This document shows, one piece after another, positions 1 through 5,066 of a stretch of 7,308 nucleotides of DNA; the stretch's first letter is position 1; each line of letters opens with the position of its first letter. The position numbers and the translations under genes were made by a program. The DNA is from Pseudomonadota bacterium. Lineage in GTDB: Bacteria > Pseudomonadota > Gammaproteobacteria > Steroidobacterales > Steroidobacteraceae. The stretch spans positions 1 through 7,308 of the forward strand of contig JAKAZP010000129.1 of NCBI GenBank assembly GCA_021815905.1, read 5' to 3'. Under the pieces are notes generated by a model, which saw nothing but the letters and a program-made list of their open reading frames with translations, searched no databases and was not told where the DNA came from.

Positions 1-103
1 CCGCGAGCGCCACCACCGTGGCGGCGCGGGTATTCAGCTTCTCCCTGGGGGGTGTGGCCGGGGCGGCGCTCGCCCCCGCGGCGGGGATCTCGGCTTGTGG
101 CAT
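1..103 (-). CDS. N-terminal fragment of an unidentified protein (runs off left edge)
   Basis: An ATG at 103 (minus strand) opens a frame that stays open to the window edge: 34 codons starting MPQAEIPAAG and reaching REKLNTRAATVVALA. The first 20 residues are Ala/Pro-rich and look disordered. The hydrophobic run beginning at RAATVVALA could be the start of a first transmembrane helix. Short N-termini of this form (a Lys-Leu-Asn segment just before a hydrophobic stretch) occur in DUF4337-type small membrane proteins, but that is a weak resemblance and I do not assign the family. No clear Shine-Dalgarno sequence precedes the ATG and the frame is also open upstream of it, so the start is uncertain. 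Codons fit the GC-rich usage of the neighbours. Confidence 0.42.
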   Translation of the reverse strand, partial: MPQAEIPAAGASAAPATPPREKLNTRAATVVALA

Positions 104-477
104 GCGGGCGCCACGGTACCATATCGGCCCCCACCGAGCCGCCGACGGGGATTCACCGCCGCGGACGCGGGCGGGGCGTGCGATGGGCGAGCCGGGCAGC
201 GGGCACCTTCTCATCGGTGCTCGTCCAGCGGCGCACCCGGTCGGCCACGACCACGACCTGCCCGCGCAGCAGCTCGAGATATCCATGACTGTCCCCGCCG
301 GCCGAACGCGCCCGGCGCGCGGCGGCGACGCTCGCACCAGCGCGGCCGGATCCCCTATCCGGTGGCGAAGCCCACGGCGGCCCTGCTCGATCCATGGCTC
401 GGCTCCGAAGCGATGACGTACTTCAGCCGATCTGCCCGGGCGGCTCCTGCGCGGGATCGCGCGCCGACAGCCCGCCC
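104..477. other. 374-bp stretch with no identifiable gene
   Basis: No frame here gives a recognisable protein. The most coding-like piece is on the minus strand, 153-395 (80 codons from ATG 395 to TGA 153). Its second half reads GYLELLRGQVVVVADRVRRW and then ends in an Arg/Pro-rich tail, whereas its first half is an Arg/Ala/Gly/Pro mixture typical of non-coding GC-rich DNA. It has no evident ribosome binding site. It could be the end of a decayed gene, a small real protein or chance. Positions 438-477 can fold into a GC-rich two-part hairpin (GGGCGG with CCGCCC, inner GCGCG with CGCGC) just past the stop of the leftward gene at 478, but no T-run follows. Confidence 0.4.
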
Positions 478-738
478 CTAACCTGACTTCTCGCCGAGCT
501 CGACCCAGATGCCCCGCTCGCACCGCAGGCGCGTGCTGCCGCTCATCACGTGCGCGCCATCGGGGTAGAGAACGTCGTTGAAGTAGCATCCCGCGGCCTC
601 GTCTCCCACCTGCTCGCGCAGCAGCTCGTACGACTGCTCGGGGTCGGTGGGCGTCGGGGAGTTGCGCCGCTCGGGATCCGCAGCCCCGACCTGCGGGGCA
701 TGCGGCGCCTGCGAACCGGACCGGATGTCTTTCACCAT
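478..738 (-). CDS. Small two-cysteine protein, nested in frame at the 3' end of the yhdH reading frame
   Basis: ATG at 738 begins an 86-codon frame (MVKDIRSGSQ to GEKSG) identical to the last part of the yhdH ORF. GAGGAGG at 744-750, 5 nt before this ATG, is the best ribosome binding site in the window, so independent translation is likely. Residues 1-35 are polar and Pro-rich. Residues 50-82 look folded: GCYFNDVLYPDGAHV, then LRCERGIWVEL, with Cys51 and Cys73 and aromatic/Gly positions. This C-x(7)-Y-x-x-G ... C-x(3)-G-x-W pattern resembles short DUF1496-like or VWC-like disulfide modules, but I do not claim membership. There is no signal peptide. The product could be a separate small protein, the C-terminal domain of the fusion, or both. 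Function is unknown. Confidence 0.55.
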   Translation of the reverse strand: MVKDIRSGSQAPHAPQVGAADPERRNSPTPTDPEQSYELLREQVGDEAAGCYFNDVLYPDGAHVMSGSTRLRCERGIWVELGEKSG

Positions 739-1860
739 GGGAGCCTCCTCATCGCCCTGCGATGAGCGCGTTCGCAACTTCCTGGGGATGCCTTCGGGTG
801 TCTCAATGGTCTCGCCCGGAGCATACGCCGCACCCCCGCCCCGCCGGGAGTCGGTCTCCCGGGGCTCCCCGCCGATGCGCACGACGTACCGGCCGCGCGC
901 CCCGCCGGCGATCAGCTCCTCGCACGCGCCCGGGACTTCCTCGAGCCCGATCACCGAGCGCACCATGAGCCGCTCGAGCCCGGGCAGGCGCCATTCGGCG
1001 GCGAGCTTGCGCCAGATCGCGAGGCGCCAGGCGCGCGGGACCTCGACCGAGTGGATGCCGAGCAGACTCACGCCCCGCAGAATGAGCGGGAGAACCGTCA
1101 TGTCGAGCTCGGCGGACTCGGCGAGTCCGATGCAGGCGATGTTGCCCCAGGGACGCACGGTGCGGGTGAGGTGAGCGAGCGTGCGGCCGCCCAGGCTGTC
1201 GATCGCGCCTCCCCAGAGGGCTTTCTCGAGCGGCTTCCCGGAGCTCTCGAGGCGCGAGCGCTCGAGCACCGCGTCCGCCCCGAGCTCGCGCAGCCGGGCA
1301 GCGGCATCGGGCTTGCCCGTGATGGCGGTGGCCTGGAATCCGGTGCGCTTCAGCAGCATCAGCGCAATGCCTCCGACGCCGCCCGTCGGCCCGGTGACCG
1401 CGACCGGGCCCATGGCGGGAGTCTGATGGTTTTCGAGCATCCGCTCGAGCGCCAGCGCCGCCGTGAACCCCGCGGTGCCGAGCGCCATCGCCTCGAGCAG
1501 CGACAGAGCCTCGGGAAGCGGCACGAGCGCCGCGCCCGGCAGCCGCGCCCGCTCGGCGAGTCCGCCATCGAGGCTCTCGCCGAGGCCCGCACCGGTGGCC
1601 AGCACCCGGTCGCCGGGGCGAAAGTCCGGGTCCGAGCTCGACTCGACGACGCCGGCGAGGTCGATGCCCGCGGTCCGCGGCAGCGCGCGCAGGATGCTCC
1701 CCTTGCCGGTCACGGCCAGCGCATCCTTGTAGTTGAGGCTCGAGTAGGCCACGCGGACGATGACCTCCCCGGGTGTCAGCTCCTCGAGGCCAAGGGTGTC
1801 GAGCCGGGAAAAGCGGCCATTCGGCCCCTGATGCACGCGCAATGCCTGGAAGGTGCTCAC
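478..1860 (-). CDS. yhdH: YhdH/YhfP-type NADPH-dependent quinone/acrylyl-CoA reductase with C-terminal extension
   Basis: Medium-chain dehydrogenase/reductase without zinc ligands, of the YhdH/AcuI subgroup; characterised relatives reduce acrylyl-CoA to propionyl-CoA with NADPH in the cytoplasm. Seen: SSLNYKDALAVTGKG near residue 40, PRTAGIDLAGVV near 61, GTAGFTAALALERMLE near 128, the nucleotide-binding VTGPTGGVGG at about 155-164, then GKPDAAARLRELGAD, and the family C-terminus GARGRYVVRI ending near 331. I chose the GTG at 1860 because GAGGA lies 6 nt upstream and STFQALRV matches the family N-terminus; an in-frame GTG at 1878 is the alternative. The core (about 331 aa) has the normal family length, E. 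coli YhdH being about 324. Oddly, the frame has no stop there: a 43-residue polar linker (codons 739-867) leads into an 86-residue module ending at TAG 478, giving 460 aa. The gene is divergent from cofE, 104 nt away. The substrate is not determinable from sequence. Confidence 0.88.
   Translation of the reverse strand: MSTFQALRVHQGPNGRFSRLDTLGLEELTPGEVIVRVAYSSLNYKDALAVTGKGSILRALPRTAGIDLAGVVESSSDPDFRPGDRVLATGAGLGESLDGGLAERARLPGAALVPLPEALSLLEAMALGTAGFTAALALERMLENHQTPAMGPVAVTGPTGGVGGIALMLLKRTGFQATAITGKPDAAARLRELGADAVLERSRLESSGKPLEKALWGGAIDSLGGRTLAHLTRTVRPWGNIACIGLAESAELDMTVLPLILRGVSLLGIHSVEVPRAWRLAIWRKLAAEWRLPGLERLMVRSVIGLEEVPGACEELIAGGARGRYVVRIGGEPRETDSRRGGGAAYAPGETIETPEGIPRKLRTRSSQGDEEAPMVKDIRSGSQAPHAPQVGAADPERRNSPTPTDPEQSYELLREQVGDEAAGCYFNDVLYPDGAHVMSGSTRLRCERGIWVELGEKSG
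744..750 (-). promoter_or_regulatory. Strong internal Shine-Dalgarno sequence before ATG 738
   Basis: The minus strand reads GAGGAGG-CTCCC-ATG. This near-perfect anti-16S match lies inside the long yhdH reading frame, 5 nt before an in-frame ATG, and decides for a start of the 86-aa product at 738. Ribosome binding sites of neighbouring genes (GAGGA for yhdH, AAGGGG for the decarboxylase) are weaker. Confidence 0.65.
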
Positions 1861-1964
1861 GAGGGATCCTCGATTCACGGCAACTGCCAGCCGGGAGACT
1901 AGACTCAGCCGCGCGGCGCGGCCAGGCGTCCTCGCGCGCGACTCCGGTAGACTGTGCAGGTCTC

Positions 1965-2720
1965 ATGACGATCTTGAGCTGCATTGCGCTGCCCGGCATC
2001 GGCGAGGTGCGCCCCGGAGAGGACCTGGCGCAGGTCCTCGGCGGCGCCCTCGCAAGACTTGGGGAGCCGCCGCAGCCGCGCGAGGTGCTCGTCATCGCGC
2101 AGAAGATCGTCTCCAAGGCCGAGGGCCGTTTCGTGAGTCTCGACACGGTCACCGTGTCGGCGCGCGCGCGCGAGCTCGCCGCCCTCACCGGCAAGGACCC
2201 GCGCCTGGTCGAGCTCATCCTGTCGGAGTCGGTCGAGGTGCTGCGTGCGAGGCCTAACGTGCTCATCGTTCGCCATCGCCTCGGGCTCGTCATGGCGAAC
2301 GCCGGCATCGACCGCTCCAACGTCGGCGGCGACGATCGGGTGTTGCTTCTGCCGCGCGACCCGGACGGCTCGGCCGAAGCGCTGCGGCGCGCCCTCGGCG
2401 AGCGTCGTGGTGCCGAGCTCGGTGTCGTGATCGCCGACAGCTTCGGCCGGCCGTGGCGCCGCGGCGTGACCCACGTGGCGCTCGGGGCCGCGGGGATTCC
2501 CGCGCTCATCGACCGCCGCGGCGAGAGCGATCGCAACGGCCGGCGGCTCGAGTCGACCGAGGTGGCCTTCGCCGACCAGCTGGCCTCGACCGCCGGGCTT
2601 CTGATGGGCGAGGCCGCCGAAGGCATCCCCGCCGTGCTCGTCCGTGGCGCGAGCTGGTCGGCGCCGAGCCTTGGCGCGAGCGCCCTCATCCGGCCGCTCT
2701 CGGAGGACCTGTTCCGCTGA
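1965..2720 (+). CDS. cofE: CofE, coenzyme F420-0:L-glutamate ligase (gamma-glutamyl ligase)
   Basis: CofE adds gamma-linked L-glutamate to F420-0 using GTP and a divalent metal, the tail-forming step of the deazaflavin cofactor F420; it acts in the cytoplasm. The 251-aa product spans the whole single-domain family, which is about 250 aa. Seen in order: IALPGIGEVRPGEDL near residue 7, VLVIAQKIVSKAEGRFV near 44, LTGKDPRLVELILSES near 74, the signature ANAGIDRSNVGG near 110, VVIADSFGRPWRRG near 155, GESDRNGRRLE near 187, and the C-terminal ASTAGLLMGEA and IPAVLVRGA. The ATG at 1965 gives the family N-terminus; only a weak AGG precedes it at 1958-1960, 4 nt upstream. A frame extension upstream to 1773 is antisense to yhdH and unsupported. 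No FbiB-type nitroreductase domain is fused. No cofC, cofD or cofGH lies in the window, so cofE stands alone here; its neighbours are a divergent reductase and a convergent decarboxylase. Confidence 0.93.
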   Translation: MTILSCIALPGIGEVRPGEDLAQVLGGALARLGEPPQPREVLVIAQKIVSKAEGRFVSLDTVTVSARARELAALTGKDPRLVELILSESVEVLRARPNVLIVRHRLGLVMANAGIDRSNVGGDDRVLLLPRDPDGSAEALRRALGERRGAELGVVIADSFGRPWRRGVTHVALGAAGIPALIDRRGESDRNGRRLESTEVAFADQLASTAGLLMGEAAEGIPAVLVRGASWSAPSLGASALIRPLSEDLFR

Positions 2721-2816
2721 GCGGCGCGGGACTGCCGCGGCCTGACATCACCGCCTGCATCAGGGAGAATCGACCGGCGATCGGCTCGCCGCGGCTCGCG
2801 CAAGCCGCGCGCGAGG

Positions 2817-2851
2817 GTTGACTCGAGCGGTGGGGCGGCGCCGAAGTCAAC
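2817..2851. repeat. Inverted repeat between convergent cofE and decarboxylase genes
   Basis: GTTGACT at 2817-2823 is perfectly complementary to AGTCAAC at 2845-2851, separated by 21 nt, and the right arm covers the decarboxylase stop codon (2847-2849). A second possible stem (CTCGCGC at 2795-2801 with GCGCGAG at 2809-2815) sits just to its left. Their place in a 126-nt convergent gap suggests 3'-end structures for both transcripts, but neither has a T-run, so an intrinsic terminator is not shown. Confidence 0.35.
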
Positions 2852-4277
2852 TCGCGGCGGGCGAGTCGGCCTGCGCCCGCATGAGCCGCCAGAGCGCGAC
2901 GACGTGCTCGTGCTCGGTCGATTCCACGCCGAAGGACACCCTGACCATCCAACGCTCCCCGAGCAGAGCCGGAGTGAGAAATGCGCTCCCGGAATCGTTG
3001 ATGCGCCGCACCCAGCCGAGCGTATGCCGGTCGAGCTCCTGCCGCGCCATGCCGGGCGGCTCGTGCCGGACACACACGGTCTGGAAGTGAACCGGAGCGA
3101 GACGCCGCCACGCGGGCGCGGCGTCGACCTCCGCCGCGAGCCAGCGGGCGTGCTCGAGATCGCGCCTCAGGCGCGCCTGAAGTCCGCGCACCCCCTGCTC
3201 GCGGATGAGGAACCAGAGCTTGAGCGCGCGAAAGCGCCGGCCGAGCGGAATGCCCCAGTCGCGCAGATTCTTCACCTCGGCATCGGCCGCCGTGCGCAGG
3301 TAGCTCGGATTGGTCGACATGACGCGCACCAGGTGTTGCGGATCGCGCACGAAATAGGTCGAGCAATCGAACGAGGCGCCGAGCCACTTGTGCGGATTCA
3401 CCACCAGCGAGTCGGCCTCCTCGATCCCCTGCCAGTGCACTCGACATTCCGGCAGGATCATCGCCGAGCCGGCCATCGCCGCATCGACGTGCAGCCACAG
3501 CCCCCCGGCGCGCGCGATTCTTCCGATGGGCTCGAGCGGGTCGACGGCGGTCGTGGCGGTCGATCCCACCGTGGCGACGATGGCGCATGGCTCCCGGCCC
3601 TCGGCCCGGTCCCGGGCGATGGCCTCCGCGAGCGCCTCGGGATTCATGCGATAGTCCGAATCGAGCGCGATCACGCGCACGTTCTCGCGCCCGAAGCCGG
3701 CGAGCAGCGCCGCCTTCTCCACCGAGCTGTGACTCTGGCTCGAGGCGTACACGACGAGGGGGCGCTCGCTCGATTGCAGTCCGCCGCGAGCCGCGCCGTA
3801 CGCGGTCGAGCGCTCGCGCGCGCAGATGAGCGCGACCAGGGTGGCCGTGGAGGCGGTGTCCTGGATGCAACCGCTCCAGGCCCGCGACAGCCCGAGCATC
3901 TGCCGCAGCCAGTCGGTCGTGAGCTCCTCGAGCTCCGTGAGCGCGGGACTCGCCTGCCAGTTGAGGCCGAGCTGCGCAACCCCGGTGCTGAGGAAATCCC
4001 CCAGCACGGCCGAGAGCGCGCTGTTCGCCGGGAAGTAGGCGAAGAAGCGGGGATCCTGCCAATGCGTGCACCCGGGCAGAATGCGCTCGGTCATGTCCGC
4101 GAGCGCCGCATCGAGCGGCTCCGGATCGAGCGGCGGCGCGGGCGGCAGGCTCGCGCGAATCGCCCCCGGAGCCACTCGCGCCATCACGGGACGCTCGCCG
4201 CGGGCGGTGCGCTCGCGATAATCCGCGATCCAGTCGACGATCTCGTGCCCCAGACGGCGAAACTCCCCGATGTCCAT
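2847..4277 (-). CDS. PLP-dependent group II amino-acid decarboxylase, aromatic-L-amino-acid decarboxylase type
   Basis: A 476-aa enzyme of the AADC/tyrosine/tryptophan decarboxylase family, about the size of human DDC (480 aa); a cytoplasmic enzyme that removes CO2 from an amino acid to give an amine. Seen: HWQDPRFFAYFPANSA at 72-87; GLNWQASPALTELEELTTDW near 104-123; CIQDTASTATLVAL at 137-150; the cofactor-stacking His183 in SSQSHSSVEKAA; Asp265 in LHVDAAMAGSA, which would bind the PLP pyridine nitrogen; and the Schiff-base Lys297 in VNPHKWLG. Tyr326 in NPSYLR aligns with the catalytic-loop Tyr332 of human AADC; it is kept, favouring decarboxylation over the aldehyde-forming chemistry of Tyr-to-Phe variants. 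IPLGRRFRALKLW follows at 343-355. Met268 stands where human AADC has Tyr274. ATG 4277 has AAGGGG 5 nt upstream. The substrate (Dopa, Tyr, Trp or other) cannot be read from sequence, and no transporter or amine-using gene is adjacent. Confidence 0.88.
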   Translation of the reverse strand: MDIGEFRRLGHEIVDWIADYRERTARGERPVMARVAPGAIRASLPPAPPLDPEPLDAALADMTERILPGCTHWQDPRFFAYFPANSALSAVLGDFLSTGVAQLGLNWQASPALTELEELTTDWLRQMLGLSRAWSGCIQDTASTATLVALICARERSTAYGAARGGLQSSERPLVVYASSQSHSSVEKAALLAGFGRENVRVIALDSDYRMNPEALAEAIARDRAEGREPCAIVATVGSTATTAVDPLEPIGRIARAGGLWLHVDAAMAGSAMILPECRVHWQGIEEADSLVVNPHKWLGASFDCSTYFVRDPQHLVRVMSTNPSYLRTAADAEVKNLRDWGIPLGRRFRALKLWFLIREQGVRGLQARLRRDLEHARWLAAEVDAAPAWRRLAPVHFQTVCVRHEPPGMARQELDRHTLGWVRRINDSGSAFLTPALLGERWMVRVSFGVESTEHEHVVALWRLMRAQADSPAAS

Positions 4278-4314
4278 CGCTGCCCCTTCGGCTTCGACCC
4301 CGCCTCACCGCACA

Positions 4315-4322
4315 ACTATAAT
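4315..4322. promoter_or_regulatory. Overlapping divergent -10 elements between decarboxylase gene and msrQ
   Basis: The 117-nt divergent gap holds TATAAT at 4317-4322 on the plus strand, a perfect sigma-70 -10 in DNA that is otherwise almost all G/C. On the minus strand the same bases give TATAGT (4315-4320), one mismatch from consensus. Predicted transcription starts would be near 4329 for msrQ (about 66 nt leader) and near 4308 for the decarboxylase gene (about 30 nt leader). No good -35 box is visible; TTCGAC at 4293-4298 is the plus-strand candidate at 18 nt spacing and matches poorly. Confidence 0.5.
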
Positions 4323-4394
4323 GCGCGTCCGGTCCGACCAGGGAATTCCCGCATTCGCCGGGCGTCTCAGGGAGCACAGGAGAAATGACGGACG

Positions 4395-5066
4395 ATGAGC
4401 GATGCACTCGCGGCCCTGCCCCGCCCCTTTCTCGGCTTGAGCGTCGAGCGGCGGTACCGCTGGATCTACAAGCCCGCGGTGTTCCTCGCGAGCCTGCTGC
4501 CGCTCGGGTGGATCGCCTGCAATGTGTTCGGCTGGCTCGGCTACGAGCCCGCGGTCGATGTGGTGAAGTTCCTCGAGCTCGAGCTCGGACAGACCGCGCT
4601 CGATTTCATCATGCTGACCCTGATGGTCACTCCGGTGCGGCTGTTCACGGGCCTCACGCATCTGCTGCGGCTGCGCCGGATGCTCGGACTGTTCGCATTC
4701 TTCTACGCGGCGCTGCACTTCACCGTGTACGTGGTCCTCGATCTCGACCTCGACTGGGCCATGGTGGGCGCGGACATCGTGAAGCGTCCCTACATCACGG
4801 TAGGGTTCAGCGCGCTCGTGCTGTTGATGCCGCTCGCGATCACCTCGACCCAGGGGATGCGGCGGCGGCTCGGCCGGCGCTGGGTCAAGCTCCATCGCCT
4901 CGTCTACCTCGTCGCCGCGCTGGCGGTGTGGCACTACTATTGGCAGGAGAAGATCGACGTGCGCGAGCCGCTGCTCTATGCCGGGGCGCTCGCCTCGCTC
5001 CTGGGCTACCGGCTGGTCCGCTCGCGCATGTTCTCCTCGAACCAGTCGACCAGGCGCGCCGTGTAG
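4395..5066 (+). CDS. msrQ: MsrQ, heme b membrane subunit of the MsrPQ methionine sulfoxide reductase system
   Basis: MsrQ is an inner-membrane ferric-reductase-like cytochrome that passes electrons to the periplasmic molybdoenzyme MsrP, which repairs oxidised methionines in envelope proteins. The 223-aa product has about six hydrophobic segments (roughly 28-48, 67-84, 96-116, 133-151, 166-184, 191-207). Family motifs are seen: MLGLFAFFYAALHFTVYVV with His108, KRPYITVGFSALVLLMPLAI near 130-149, RRLGRRWVKLHRLVYLVA with His167, and VWHYYWQ with His180. The spacing of the three histidines (59 and 13) matches the heme-ligand histidines of E. coli MsrQ (91, 151, 164). The start at ATG 4395 gives a normal N-terminus; AGGAGA at 4378-4383 is rather far upstream (11 nt between), and ATG 4385 is out of frame. 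No msrP is adjacent. The last 20 codons overlap the convergent S9 peptidase gene. Confidence 0.93.
   Translation: MSDALAALPRPFLGLSVERRYRWIYKPAVFLASLLPLGWIACNVFGWLGYEPAVDVVKFLELELGQTALDFIMLTLMVTPVRLFTGLTHLLRLRRMLGLFAFFYAALHFTVYVVLDLDLDWAMVGADIVKRPYITVGFSALVLLMPLAITSTQGMRRRLGRRWVKLHRLVYLVAALAVWHYYWQEKIDVREPLLYAGALASLLGYRLVRSRMFSSNQSTRRAV

Noticed and set aside
438..477. Hairpin as an intrinsic terminator after the yhdH/small-protein gene
   Set aside because: The stems (GGGCGG/CCGCCC and GCGCG/CGCGC) are plausible, but they are asymmetric and no T-run follows on the minus strand; such stems are common by chance at this GC content.
1896..1953. Candidate -10 boxes for divergent yhdH and cofE (TAGTCT on minus at 1896-1901, TAGACT on plus at 1948-1953)
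   Set aside because: Only 3/6 and 4/6 matches to consensus with no acceptable -35 at the right spacing; not strong enough to annotate.
1773..1964. Upstream in-frame extension of cofE to an ATG at 1773
   Set aside because: The extra 64 residues are antisense to yhdH and do not belong to the CofE family; the ATG at 1965 gives the family N-terminus.
803..3073. 756-codon open frame on the minus strand spanning yhdH and antisense to cofE
   Set aside because: Translation is Arg/Ser/Pro/Ala-rich with no family motifs; it is a shadow of yhdH (other frame) and cofE (opposite strand) in GC-rich DNA where stops are rare.
2904..4388. 494-codon plus-strand frame antisense to the decarboxylase
   Set aside because: Low-complexity Arg/His/Gly/Ala composition and no recognisable domain; explained as an antisense shadow.
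2686..4407. 573-codon minus-strand frame parallel to the decarboxylase
   Set aside because: It is the neighbouring frame of the decarboxylase gene, Arg/Ala/Gly-rich and without motifs; the 2847-4277 frame has all the PLP-enzyme signatures.
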